The notes under the pieces: generated by a model
What the model was told of the DNA's origin: nothing
What the model saw: the letters and a program-made list of their open reading frames with translations, nothing else
Database searches by the model: none
Shown here: one piece after another, positions 15,692-24,784 of the stretch
How the letters are laid out: the number at the start of each line of letters is the position of its first letter
Numbering within the stretch: the first letter of the stretch is position 1
NCBI RefSeq assembly: GCF_022827545.1
Contig: NZ_CP094669.1
Coordinates: 1,454,001-1,518,000 of the forward strand
Origin: Hymenobacter tibetensis
GTDB taxonomy: Bacteria; Bacteroidota; Bacteroidia; Cytophagales; Hymenobacteraceae
DNA length: 64,000 nucleotides
Direction of reading: 5' to 3'
Made by a program: the position numbers and the translations under genes

Positions 15692-17101
15692 CTAGCGGAA
15701 AGCTTCTCTGGTAAGCAAAACGTCCTTTCCGAGAGTTTGCTGGGCTAGTTTTTCCAACAGCCGTACCTCGGCGCGGTGCAGTAGGCGCTCGGCTACTAGC
15801 TGCAACTGATACCGGCGAGCCAGCAGCTGCTCGCGGCGGCGGCGGTGCAGGCGGCGGAAACGACGGGCGAGAGTTAAGCCTAGATGCACGAGGCGGCGCT
15901 GTTGGCCGGTGGCTGCATGATGGGCGGCACGCTGTAAGGCATGGCGTTGCTGGGTAAGATGCACCTCCTGCTGGCGCAAACGAGCCCGAGCTAGAGGCGC
16001 GGTGGCACGCACCCGTTGATGCAGCGTACCACGGTGTTCCTCTAGTTTGCCTTGGGCAGCAAGATGGGTGCGACGACCAAGCCGGTCGAGATGAGCGGAA
16101 GCATCCTGGAGTTGTTGCAGGGCCAGCTCCCGGATACGGCCCGCGTAGCCGTCATAAACAGCGTCGAGGCGAGCGAGGCGGTCAGCCAGGAAGGCTGCTA
16201 CGGCAGTGGGGGTTTTCAGGGCCAGGTGCGCGGTAAGGTCTACCACGGCCTCGTCTCGCTCGTGGCCGATACCTGTAAGCACTGGCAACGGGAAAGCCCC
16301 AATAGCTGCCGCCAAGCCATAATCGTCGAAGGCCAAAAGGTCTGTTTTCGAGCCCCCACCGCGGATGACAACCACCGCATCAAAATGCTGCCGGCTCTTT
16401 CGAATGGCATCCAGTGCGGCCCGAATACTGCCCGGAGACTCTTCGCCCTGCATACTGGCTGGAAACAGTGCCAGCGAAAAAGCATACGCAGATTCTTCCA
16501 GCTGCTGCACAAAATCTTGGAAGCCTGCGGCAGTAGGGGAAGAGATAATAGCTAGCCGCTGCGGTGCTAGCGCCAGGGGCAACGCGCGCTGGCGCTCCAA
16601 CAGCCCTTTTTCGGCCAGCTTGCGCAAAGTTTCCAGGCGCTGCCGGGCCAGTTCGCCCACGGTGTAAGTGGGGTCGAGGGCTACTACATCCAAGCTCAGG
16701 CCATACTGCTCGTGGAATTTCACTTGCACCCGCAACATGATTTTCAAGCCTGCGCGCAACGGCTGGCCTGTGTGCTCTTCAAACACAGGGGCAAGCTGTT
16801 GGTAGCGCTGGCTCCAGATGGTGGCGCGGGCTTGGGCTTTGAGCTGGGTGCCGCGACCAGTCTGGTGCTGGTCGGTGAGAGTGAGGTAACAATGGGCGCC
16901 GTCGAAACGAGGCAAGGTTAGGTCGGCAATTTCAGCTACCACCCAATACGAATCGGCAAACCGCTCACTCAGGCTTTGCTTCACTCGCAGCAGCAACTCT
17001 GCCAGTGGGAGGGCTACGGGTGGCTGAGAAGCAGAAAGCCCGGGTTCCGGGCGTCGATTGTAGAGCGGCGGCATATAGGCGTAAAGGTACGGCTTCTGCA
17101 T
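15692..17101 (-). CDS. xseA: exodeoxyribonuclease VII large subunit
   Basis: Catalytic subunit of exonuclease VII, about 460-470 residues. An N-terminal OB-fold (LAELLLRVKQSLSERFADSYWVVAEIADL, GAHCYLTLTD) is followed by the catalytic domain with the family motifs LAIISSPTAAGFQDFVQQL, DAVVVIRGGGSKTDLLAFDDYGLA, PVLTGIGHERDEAVVDLTAHLALKTPTAVAAFLADR, then a long basic coiled coil (about residues 330-450). Two starts are possible: ATG at 17099-17101 (used here) or at 17072-17074; the sequence TACCTTTAC between them could be a -7 element favouring the shorter form. Together with xseB it processes single-stranded DNA in mismatch repair and recombination. Confidence 0.93.
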   Translation of the reverse strand: MQKPYLYAYMPPLYNRRPEPGLSASQPPVALPLAELLLRVKQSLSERFADSYWVVAEIADLTLPRFDGAHCYLTLTDQHQTGRGTQLKAQARATIWSQRYQQLAPVFEEHTGQPLRAGLKIMLRVQVKFHEQYGLSLDVVALDPTYTVGELARQRLETLRKLAEKGLLERQRALPLALAPQRLAIISSPTAAGFQDFVQQLEESAYAFSLALFPASMQGEESPGSIRAALDAIRKSRQHFDAVVVIRGGGSKTDLLAFDDYGLAAAIGAFPLPVLTGIGHERDEAVVDLTAHLALKTPTAVAAFLADRLARLDAVYDGYAGRIRELALQQLQDASAHLDRLGRRTHLAAQGKLEEHRGTLHQRVRATAPLARARLRQQEVHLTQQRHALQRAAHHAATGQQRRLVHLGLTLARRFRRLHRRRREQLLARRYQLQLVAERLLHRAEVRLLEKLAQQTLGKDVLLTREAFR

Positions 17102-17336
17102 GGCTGCCACCAAGGTATTGCGGTGGTATGCGCCCGTGCACGTAGTTTTTAAAGAGAAAAAGTACCGTAGTCCGGTGCTGTTCAAGCCCGCTGGGTTTGC
17201 TTCAAGGGCTACAACGGAGCGGAAAGAAGTGTAAACTAGTGCGTGCTACCGATTGGTTCAGAAGAGCGTAGTAGCATAGCTGCGCGGCAGAAGGGCTAAA
17301 ACCTGCCTACCTTGCGCTCCGTTTTTACTTTTCACT

Positions 17337-18095
17337 ATGTCTGCGCCGCTGCATTCCTACCTATCCCAGCAAACTCTCACAGTTCTCGTGCCCGTGTACG
17401 ATGAAGAGGAAAGCCTCCCGCAGTTTGTGGTGGAGATGAACAAGTTTCTCGACCAAACACCCGTAGCAACTACGGTACTGTTCGTGAACGACGGGTCCAA
17501 AGACAATTCGCTGGCTTTGCTGCGTGATATCTGTCGGCAAGATGCGCGCTATGAGTTTATTAGCCTGAGCCACAACAAGGGGTTGAGTACAGCTATCAAG
17601 GCAGGTTTCGACCACTGCCGGAGCACGTTGGTTGGGTATATTGATTCCGATATCCAGACTTCGCCGCTCGACTTTCTGAAGTTTTTCGAGTTTTTGCCGG
17701 AGTACGACATGGTGAACGGCATCCGGGCCAAGCGGCAGGATACGTTCGTGAAAAAGATGTCGTCGAAGATAGCTAACACGGTGCGGCGTACCCTCATCAA
17801 CGACGGAATTGAAGATACGGGCTGCCCGCTGAAAATCATCAAGCTGGACTACGCCCGCCGAATTCCACTTTTTCATGGCATGCACCGTTTCCTAGGGGCG
17901 CTGGTGCAGTTGCAGGGCGGACGCGTGAAGCAGTTGCCGGTACAACATTTCCCACGGTTTGCTGGCACAGCTAAGTACAACCTCTGGAACCGCGCCTGGA
18001 AGCCCCTGGTAGATACGTTCGGGTTCCGCTGGATCCGAAGCCGCTGGAAAAACTACGAAATAGGGGAGCAGCACCGCGCCGAACGTCATGCTTAA
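17337..18095 (+). CDS. glycosyltransferase family 2 (DPM1/GtrB/ArnC-like)
   Basis: A 252-residue GT-A glycosyltransferase. LTVLVPVYDEEESLP starts the nucleotide-binding fold, NDGSKDNSL follows, and GYIDSDIQTSP carries the DxD metal site; SHNKGLSTAIKAGFDH is typical of transferases that load a sugar on polyprenyl phosphate. Unlike GtrB or ArnC it has no C-terminal membrane helices, ending in a basic tail. The likely product is a polyprenyl-phosphate sugar used by a membrane GT-C enzyme such as the one at 18790-20490. It overlaps the next gene by eight bases, indicating a two-gene operon. Confidence 0.88.
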   Translation: MSAPLHSYLSQQTLTVLVPVYDEEESLPQFVVEMNKFLDQTPVATTVLFVNDGSKDNSLALLRDICRQDARYEFISLSHNKGLSTAIKAGFDHCRSTLVGYIDSDIQTSPLDFLKFFEFLPEYDMVNGIRAKRQDTFVKKMSSKIANTVRRTLINDGIEDTGCPLKIIKLDYARRIPLFHGMHRFLGALVQLQGGRVKQLPVQHFPRFAGTAKYNLWNRAWKPLVDTFGFRWIRSRWKNYEIGEQHRAERHA

Positions 18096-18729
18096 CGTAG
18101 CACAAGTAGCCTTAGGCATCGGGCTAACGTCGCAGCTACTGTTTAGTAGCCGCATTGTGTTGCAGTGGGTGCAGAGCGAGCGTGCCAAACGGGTGCTGGT
18201 ACCCACTCTGTTCTGGCAAATAAGTTTGATTTCCTCGTTTCTGATGATTATTTACGGGATGCTGCGTCACGACCCAGTTATCCTCGGAGCACAACTCATC
18301 AGCTACGGTATTTACATTCGCAACTTGCAGCTACTCGGCGAATGGCGGAAGCTTAGCGCCTGGTTTCGGGCGGGGGCATACGTGTTTCCGCTGGCTACAC
18401 TGGGGTGGTTTGTGGTTGGCAACCAGCATTTTAGTTTGCAGGCCATGCTGAGCCACGGCATTCCGAGTGGCGTATTGATGCTCGGAACCATCGGACAAAC
18501 CATCTTTTTGATGCGTTTCGTGTACCAATGGCTGTATTCCGAGCGCAAAGGCGAATCGGTGCTGCCGCTGAGCTTTTGGGTGGTTAGTCTGGTTGGCTCG
18601 GTACTGATTCTGGCGTACGCCTTGCTGCGCGACCCCATGGACAAGGTCTTGATCCTTGGCAATGTGTTTGGGACAGTCGTGTATGCCCGCAACATCGTGC
18701 TGATGCGCCGGGAAGCAGCAAAAGCATAA
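18088..18729 (+). CDS. LAB_N (lipid-A-disaccharide synthase N-terminal) domain membrane protein
   Basis: A 213-residue membrane protein made of two similar LAB_N-type halves, each with about three helices: FSSRIVLQWVQSERAKRVLVPTLFW in the first and FLMRFVYQWLYSERKGESVLPLSFWVVSL in the second. The QW.SE(R/K)..S..P..FW pattern is the family signature. The internal duplication resembles SWEET/PQ-loop-like transporters. Members often neighbour GT2 and ArnT-like genes in lipid modification clusters, so moving a lipid-linked sugar across the membrane is a reasonable but unproven role. Translation is coupled to the GT2 gene by overlap. Confidence 0.87.
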   Translation: MLNVAQVALGIGLTSQLLFSSRIVLQWVQSERAKRVLVPTLFWQISLISSFLMIIYGMLRHDPVILGAQLISYGIYIRNLQLLGEWRKLSAWFRAGAYVFPLATLGWFVVGNQHFSLQAMLSHGIPSGVLMLGTIGQTIFLMRFVYQWLYSERKGESVLPLSFWVVSLVGSVLILAYALLRDPMDKVLILGNVFGTVVYARNIVLMRREAAKA

Positions 18730-18789
18730 GCTACCGTTCTCCGGCACCCAATGTGCAGTACGGAGCTAAGAGCGTACACTTTACTGACT

Positions 18790-20490
18790 TTATAGCGGCC
18801 TCTTGCTAGGATCTAGCAGGGTCACGCGCCAGTAACCGTCTTTGCGTTGGCGGTCGAGGTAGAAGCTGTCTACCACTGTAACCAGTATTTGCTTGCGCCA
18901 CGTGGTTGGCAGGTACTTGCTGATGTTAACCTTGGGACTAGAGAATACCGCAATGGGGCGGGTGGGCCGAACCAGCATGGAATCGGGGGTGCGAGGCCAG
19001 CTAGGCGTCGCCCGGCCCGCATCCCACACCCGCTTGATGTGCAGGTCTTCGAGGGTGTACCAGGGAAGCTGCGCTAGCACCGGATTGCGTTGGAGAGCTT
19101 GAATGTGCCGTAACCCAGGTTCGGCGCGGCGGTTGGTCCAGAGCGGGTAGGCTGGTGCCAGCACGGAAAGCAGCACGGCCATAGCGGTAATGGAGCTAGC
19201 CACCAATACGGGCACCTGATACTGCCGAAACCCCCACCACCCAATGGCAGCAGCCAGCAGTGCAAACCCCACAACCGTGACGGTGAAAGGAACCGAACCC
19301 GGCCCGTAGGGTGGTAGCTTCATGAGCAGCAGCGCAACCGGGAACAAGCAGCAAGCTAACACCAGCAATCCGGCCCATACACGAACGATGGTGGCTTCGG
19401 GGCGAGGGCGCAAACCAGCGCGCAGCACGGTTTCAAAATGCCGAAGCAACCCGGCTATCAGCAACGCCAACGGAGGCATGAGGGGCAGTAGGTACCGTTC
19501 TTTTTTCTCGGGAACCAAGCTTAGCAGCAAGAAGGCAATCAACACCCAGGCCAGGGCGGCCTGGTAGGGAATATAGCGGCTCGCCCTCGGGCGGGCAAAT
19601 GGCACTGCCAATGCCAACAAGGCTATTGGCGTCCAGATGCCCGTGAACACCGGGAAATTCCAGTATTCCCAGAACGGCTGCACGTGCCGCTCGCCCCAAG
19701 AGGTTACTTCCACCCGGGCTACCGCTAAGGCAGCCGGGGCTACCGTGTCTTGCACGGCCAAGTATATGGGCCAGGCAGTGCCCACGGCCAGCCCAATTAC
19801 CAGTGCCAGCAGCAAACCAAACTGCCGGGACCGTAGCGGTCCGCGGGCCGGATACAGCCGCTGAAGCCCAAAACTGGCCAGAAAGGGAAGTAGTATCGTA
19901 TAGGGCGCTACTGGGCCCTTGCTAAGCATGGAGCCGCCGAGCAGCAAACCGCTCAAGGCAAACCAACCCCAACCGCGGCCAGTAGCATACCAGCCCCGTG
20001 CCAAAGCCCAAAGGGTGCCGACCAGCAAGCTGTTGGCAAAAATATCCCAGTGTCCTTCGCGGCCCACCGTAATAACCAGCAGACTGCTTGCCAGCACCAG
20101 CGTAGCAAGCCACGCAGTGCGGCCGGGTGCTTCGGTTTCGCCGGGCTCTTCCCGGATAAGCTCACGCACGAGGCCCCAGAAGAAAAACACCAGCAGAGTG
20201 CTCATGATGGCCGCGGGGAGGCGGAGAATGCCAGGGTCTTGGGTAAGGCCGGTTAGCTGCTCAGTGAGGGCTACGGCCCAAGTAGGCAATGGCGGTTTGG
20301 CCACCCGCAGTGCGCCGTTCATGGTAGGAATAAGCCAAGAGCCACCGCCTACCATTTCGCGGGCGGCTACAAAGTTGCGGGCCTCCATCAAATTCACCTC
20401 CGGGGCGCCCAAATGCACGAAGCAGCTAAAAAAACAGACAAACAACACGATAAACGGTCGTAGCCTAGGGGCATCAAGCTTGGAAAGCAT
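18790..20490 (-). CDS. ArnT/PMT-like glycosyltransferase (GT39/GT83 type, GT-C fold)
   Basis: A 566-residue polytopic membrane glycosyltransferase. The first periplasmic loop has EVNLMEARNFVAARE, with the acidic residue pair required in GT-C enzymes, and KPPLPTW, typical of ArnT-like proteins. About eleven hydrophobic segments follow, then a soluble C-terminal domain (residues about 460-566). It would take a sugar from a polyprenyl-phosphate donor and add it to lipid A or another envelope glycan on the outer face of the inner membrane. It converges with the GT2/LAB_N operon and shares strand and proximity with the epimerase gene at 20609. Confidence 0.87.
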   Translation of the reverse strand: MLSKLDAPRLRPFIVLFVCFFSCFVHLGAPEVNLMEARNFVAAREMVGGGSWLIPTMNGALRVAKPPLPTWAVALTEQLTGLTQDPGILRLPAAIMSTLLVFFFWGLVRELIREEPGETEAPGRTAWLATLVLASSLLVITVGREGHWDIFANSLLVGTLWALARGWYATGRGWGWFALSGLLLGGSMLSKGPVAPYTILLPFLASFGLQRLYPARGPLRSRQFGLLLALVIGLAVGTAWPIYLAVQDTVAPAALAVARVEVTSWGERHVQPFWEYWNFPVFTGIWTPIALLALAVPFARPRASRYIPYQAALAWVLIAFLLLSLVPEKKERYLLPLMPPLALLIAGLLRHFETVLRAGLRPRPEATIVRVWAGLLVLACCLFPVALLLMKLPPYGPGSVPFTVTVVGFALLAAAIGWWGFRQYQVPVLVASSITAMAVLLSVLAPAYPLWTNRRAEPGLRHIQALQRNPVLAQLPWYTLEDLHIKRVWDAGRATPSWPRTPDSMLVRPTRPIAVFSSPKVNISKYLPTTWRKQILVTVVDSFYLDRQRKDGYWRVTLLDPSKRPL

Positions 20491-20608
20491 TGGTAGTTGT
20501 ACTAGAATTCTTGCTCAATAAAGCAGCTGAGCATTCAAGAGAAAGAAACCGCAGGGCGTTACCAGGGAAGCAGACAACGCATTCTGGTTTTAATAAGGCA
20601 GTAGACGG

Positions 20609-21619
20609 TTACACGCCCGTTGCTGAAGCAAGCAACGGCTTAGTGGGCGCTGCTTCGCTTTTTTGCAGCCAGTCCACGAAGTGGCGTAGGCCATCGGCCA
20701 GCGTAGTTTGCGGATTGTAGCCTAACAGATGGCGAGCTTTGCTGATATCAGCGTAAGTCACTTCCACATCGCCGGCTTGCATGGGAAGCTGGTTGAGTGT
20801 AGGCGTGACGCCCACTGCAGTGCCCACGGCTGCTATCAGGTCACGCAGCTTTACGGGGCTGCTATTGCCTAAATTGATGGTTTGGTACGTGCCAGCGTGA
20901 GCAAGCAAGTAGGCTATGCCACGAGCCACACCATCCACGGTGTCGGCCACAAACGTGTAGTCGCGGGCAGTGCTACCGTCGCCGTATACGGGAATAGGCT
21001 GGCCGGCTAGCAGCAAGCGTGCAAACTTATGAATGGCAAGGTCGGGGCGTTGACGCGGGCCATAGACGGTAAAGAATCGGGCATTTAGCACGTTCAGCCC
21101 GTAGAGATGATGATAAGTGAAGGTGAGCTGCTCGGCACTGAGCTTGGATGCGGCATACGGCGATATGCACGCCGCCAAAAGCGCCATGTCTTCGCGAAAC
21201 GGCAACTCCACCGTATTGCCATATACCGACGAAGACGACGCAAAAAACAGGTTCTTAACCTCCGACAAGCGCATCCACTCCAGCAAATGCACGGTACCCA
21301 GCACGTTGGCTTCCACATAAGCCGCCGGCTCCTTCACCGAAGGGCCCACCCCCGCTTTGGCAGCCAAGTGCACTACAACATCCACTTTTTCAGCTGCCAA
21401 TGCGGTTGCCAGCGCTGCCGGACCATCGCGCAGGTCTAGCTCATGAAACGTAAACGCGGGCTGCTGAAGCGAGGCGAGCAGATTGATTTGCTTGGTGGCC
21501 TGATCGTAGAACGGGTCGAAGTTATCGAGTCCAATCACGCGGTAGCCGTCGGCGAGCAGCCGTTCGCTCAGATGGGAGCCGATGAAGCCGGCGCAGCCGG
21601 TAACTAGAGCAGTGGGCAT
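20609..21619 (-). CDS. NAD-dependent sugar-nucleotide epimerase (UDP-glucuronate 4-epimerase-like)
   Basis: A 336-residue extended short-chain dehydrogenase. TGCAGFIGSHLSERLL is the NAD-binding GxxGxxG loop, LDNFDPFYD follows, SSSVYG holds the catalytic Ser/Thr region, YAASKLSAEQL the YxxxK pair, and FFTVYGPRQRPDLAI the substrate loop. FDPFYD and the YGPRQRPDMA-type loop are characteristic of UDP-glucuronate 4-epimerases (CapI/LpsL group). The start at 21617-21619 removes an unlikely N-terminal extension. It would supply a uronic-acid sugar nucleotide for envelope glycans. A TTACTTTG motif at 21674-21681 (minus strand) may be its -7 element. Confidence 0.9.
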   Translation of the reverse strand: MPTALVTGCAGFIGSHLSERLLADGYRVIGLDNFDPFYDQATKQINLLASLQQPAFTFHELDLRDGPAALATALAAEKVDVVVHLAAKAGVGPSVKEPAAYVEANVLGTVHLLEWMRLSEVKNLFFASSSSVYGNTVELPFREDMALLAACISPYAASKLSAEQLTFTYHHLYGLNVLNARFFTVYGPRQRPDLAIHKFARLLLAGQPIPVYGDGSTARDYTFVADTVDGVARGIAYLLAHAGTYQTINLGNSSPVKLRDLIAAVGTAVGVTPTLNQLPMQAGDVEVTYADISKARHLLGYNPQTTLADGLRHFVDWLQKSEAAPTKPLLASATGV

Positions 21620-22146
21620 GCTAAGAGCCAAGTAAGCAACAGAAAAAAGCTTGTGGATAGCTAAACGGAAGCACAAAGTAACAATTGTATAACAAGCGGG
21701 TTTGCAACCGGGTGCATAGTTTGCCTCTCACGGAACAGCTTCCACCAAAAAATTTAAAATCAGACAAAATGGGTTTATCCAATTTTATCTAGACAGACTG
21801 CTCTTTGCTGGATAAGCACGTGACTATAAATATATGCTACAAAAGTACTCACATCTTAGATGCGTATGCGTTAGTACTTTAGCTAGATTATGGTGGTTCA
21901 GCCGTATGAGAATATTCGCTAGAGAGTTGGTATTGTATTATGCTTGGTATAAATTGGGCAGAAATTAGTGCTAACATTGATTCTCGAGCAACCTTTAGCG
22001 GAGGTGGCCGGTCTTCTAGGTGAAGCCAGCAGTTCTGAGTATCAACGTACCATGCTTCCGTTGCATAAGCGCACAAGGAAATAGGGGCACTATCGTTATA
22101 CGCGTACTCTCATCCCAGAACTGTAGCACACACCATACTGCATCCC
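21620..22146. other. long divergent intergenic region
   Basis: About 525 bases between the minus-strand epimerase and the plus-strand M13 peptidase, AT-rich at 21745-21960. Apart from the possible epimerase -7 element at 21674-21681, I see no RNA gene, repeat or convincing open frame; the minus frame at 21888-22076 has no coding character. Confidence 0.4.
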
Positions 22147-24282
22147 ATGAAAAAACGCAACAGCATGACGCTAGCTGCCGTGGCTCTTACGGGCCTAACG
22201 CTAGCAGCGTGCTCCACGGGCGGCCCCAAAGCCCGCCCATCCGCTACGGCCATCAAACCCGATTTAGCCATCCCGAAAGGCGCAGACGTTGCGCCAACGG
22301 AAGGCACTGATACGAAAGGGGTGGGCCTGAATCTAGCTAACATCGATCCTTCGGTGTCCGCCTGCCAGGATTTCAACCAGTATGCTTCTGGTAACTGGTA
22401 CAAGAACAATCCTATTCCGGCTGCAGAGGTTCGGTGGGGATCTTTCAACGAGCTTTCCGACAAGAACAACGCCGTAATGCGCCAAATTCTGCAAGAGGCC
22501 GCCGCCAATACGTCGGCAGCCAAAGGCAGCAACGCCCAGAAAGTCGGCGACTTCTACGCGTCGGCGATGGACACGGTAGCCATCGAACAAGCAGGCTTGA
22601 AGTACTTGCAGCCCGAGTTGAACCGCATTCAGGCTATTAAAGACCTGAAAGGGTTGCAGGCCGAAATCGTGCGGCAGCAGCTGAGCGGGACCGGAGCATT
22701 CTTCAATAGCGGTGTAGGGCAAGACGAGAAGAATAGCACGCAGTACGCGGTGCAGCTCTACCAAGGCGGGCTGTCGTTGCCCGATCGGGACTACTACCTC
22801 AAAGAGGATGCTCGTTCCAAGAACATCCGCACGGCGTACACCACGTACCTCACCAACACGTTCAAGATGCTGGGCGACAACCCGGCAACAGCTGCCAAAA
22901 ACGCGGCCACGGTGATTCGGTTGGAGACACGCTTGGCCAAAGCCAGCAAGAGCCGCGTAGATCTGCGCGACCCGTACGCCAACTACAACAAGATGACAGT
23001 GGCTGCTTTCAACAAGCAGTTTCCAAACTTGGGCCTAGCTACGGCGTTGCCCGCTATGAAGCTGGGAGCAGCCAAAGAAATCATTGTAGGACAGCCGGCC
23101 TTCTTCAAAGAGGAAAACGCTATGCTGAAGCAAGTGCCTCTGGCCGACCTGAAGACCTACATTCGTTGGCACACGGTGTCGTCGTTGACTTCTGCGCTAC
23201 CTAAGGCATACGGTGACGAAGCCTTCCGCTTTTCGCAGGTGCTGAGCGGCGCCAAGCAGCAGCAACCCCGCTGGAAGCGCATGAACCGCGCCACCGACGG
23301 TGCGCTGGGCGAGGCATTCGGCCAGCTCTACGTAGACAAGGCTTTCACGCCCGAAACCAAAGCCAAGGCGCTGCAAATGGTGTCCAATATCCGCGAAGCC
23401 ATGGCCGACCACATTCGGCAGGTGGACTGGATGAGCGAAACAACCAAGCAGGAAGCCCTGAAAAAGCTAAACTCCTTCACGGTTAAAATCGGTTACCCTG
23501 ACAAGTGGAAGGACTACTCGGCGCTGACTATCTCACGTGAATCGTACCTGAAAAATGTACTGGCTGCTCGCAAGTGGGCTGCCCTCGACAACGCCAGCAA
23601 GCTGGGCAAGCCGATTGACCGTAACGAGTGGGGTATGACCCCGCCCACGGTGAATGCCTACTACAACCCGCCGATGAACGAAATTGTGTTCCCGGCTGGC
23701 ATCATGCAGCCCCCGTTCTTCGACCCGAATGCCGACGACGCGGTAAACTACGGTGGTATGGGGGCCGTTATCGGCCACGAAATCACCCACGGTTTCGACG
23801 ACCAGGGCCGCCAATATGATTCGGAGGGCAACCTGAAAGACTGGTGGACCAAAGAAGACGCCGACAAGTTCAACCAGCGCGCCGACATGGTGGGCAAGCA
23901 ATACTCGGCCTTCCAGCCCCTAGATTCGGTGTTTGTGAACGGTAAGCTAACGATGGGTGAAAACCTAGCTGACCTTGGAGGCCTTACCATTGCGTACTCG
24001 GCGCTACAAAAGCAGCTCGAAAAGCAATACGGCACCGCCCCGCGGCCTAAGTATGACGGCCTGACCCCAGAGCAGCGGTTCTTCCTGTCGTGGGCTCAGG
24101 TATGGCGCACCAACGCCCGCCCCGAGTACATCCGCCAGCAGGTACAAACCGATCCGCACTCTCCGGCTCAGTTCCGAACCAACGGTCCGCTCATGAACAT
24201 GCCGCAGTTCTACGAAGCCTTCGGCTGCAAAGAAGATGCAAAGATGGTCCGTGCTCAAACCGAGCGCGCCAAAATATGGTAA
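22147..24282 (+). CDS. M13 family metallopeptidase lipoprotein (neprilysin/PepO-like)
   Basis: A 711-residue secreted zinc endopeptidase. The N terminus is a lipoprotein signal with lipobox LAAC at residues about 18-21 (TLAACSTGG). The N-terminal M13 domain follows (SACQDFNQYASGNWYKNNPIP), then the catalytic domain with NAYYNPPMNEIVFPAGI, the zinc motif HEITH near residue 544 and the third ligand in GENLADLGGL near 604, and the terminal CKEDAKM...IW typical of the family. It likely degrades peptides in the periplasm or at the cell surface. Monocistronic with a strong terminator at 24322-24350. Confidence 0.95.
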   Translation: MKKRNSMTLAAVALTGLTLAACSTGGPKARPSATAIKPDLAIPKGADVAPTEGTDTKGVGLNLANIDPSVSACQDFNQYASGNWYKNNPIPAAEVRWGSFNELSDKNNAVMRQILQEAAANTSAAKGSNAQKVGDFYASAMDTVAIEQAGLKYLQPELNRIQAIKDLKGLQAEIVRQQLSGTGAFFNSGVGQDEKNSTQYAVQLYQGGLSLPDRDYYLKEDARSKNIRTAYTTYLTNTFKMLGDNPATAAKNAATVIRLETRLAKASKSRVDLRDPYANYNKMTVAAFNKQFPNLGLATALPAMKLGAAKEIIVGQPAFFKEENAMLKQVPLADLKTYIRWHTVSSLTSALPKAYGDEAFRFSQVLSGAKQQQPRWKRMNRATDGALGEAFGQLYVDKAFTPETKAKALQMVSNIREAMADHIRQVDWMSETTKQEALKKLNSFTVKIGYPDKWKDYSALTISRESYLKNVLAARKWAALDNASKLGKPIDRNEWGMTPPTVNAYYNPPMNEIVFPAGIMQPPFFDPNADDAVNYGGMGAVIGHEITHGFDDQGRQYDSEGNLKDWWTKEDADKFNQRADMVGKQYSAFQPLDSVFVNGKLTMGENLADLGGLTIAYSALQKQLEKQYGTAPRPKYDGLTPEQRFFLSWAQVWRTNARPEYIRQQVQTDPHSPAQFRTNGPLMNMPQFYEAFGCKEDAKMVRAQTERAKIW

Positions 24283-24321
24283 GCACTGCCCGTGCTTAAA
24301 ACAGTTTGATTGTTGGAAAGG

Positions 24322-24350
24322 CGGCTCGCATTTGTGAGCCGTTTTTTTTT
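24322..24350 (+). terminator. rho-independent terminator of the M13 peptidase gene
   Basis: Stem CGGCTC (24322-24327) with GAGCCG (24336-24341), extended by a G-T and a C-G pair, and followed by nine T residues. Confidence 0.9.
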
Positions 24351-24412
24351 GCTCACAGGCTACTATGCAAGCTGGTTGTGCTGTACATGGTGCAAGCTTT
24401 TTACCTTGCATC

Positions 24413-24775
24413 ATGCAAACAACCTTTCGCCGGCTTGCCTGGCTGCCGCTGCTGCTGGCTTGCTCTTGCACTGAAACAGTGAAAGAACAAGTAGCCAACC
24501 CTGAAATTGGGGATGTATACGTGGTGCAGTTCCAGCCGCAGGGCACCACCACTACGCGCTATTTCTTCTATCACCTCTACCGCGTCACGCCTGATAGTGC
24601 CTACCTGCACCCGGCTCGCCAGGATTCACCCACGGCTGAGGCCGATCTGCGGCAGCTGGCTTTCGAGCCTTCGCCCACCACTATTGGGTACACCCGGGCT
24701 CAGCTGCTGGAGCTATTGCAAGAGCAGCCCGGTGACGTGACGAAAAGCCGACTGGTGCAAGTGCGCCGACCGTAG
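24413..24775 (+). CDS. small lipoprotein of unknown function
   Basis: A 120-residue protein. The start at 24413 gives a lipoprotein signal (MQTTFRRLAWLPLLLACSC) with Cys at residue 17 or 19. The mature part is acidic, with a beta-rich segment (EIGDVYVVQFQPQGTTTTRYFFYHLYRVTPDSAYL) and a helical C terminus. No named family, though similar small lipoproteins are frequent in Hymenobacteraceae. A TACCTTGC motif at 24402-24409 ends only three bases before the start codon, so the mRNA may be nearly leaderless or the true promoter lies further upstream. Confidence 0.65.
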   Translation: MQTTFRRLAWLPLLLACSCTETVKEQVANPEIGDVYVVQFQPQGTTTTRYFFYHLYRVTPDSAYLHPARQDSPTAEADLRQLAFEPSPTTIGYTRAQLLELLQEQPGDVTKSRLVQVRRP

Positions 24776-24784
24776 GGGAGTGGC

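Noticed and set aside
16052-16555. Plus-strand frame of 167 codons opposite xseA
   Set aside because: Shadow of xseA; residue composition not protein-like.
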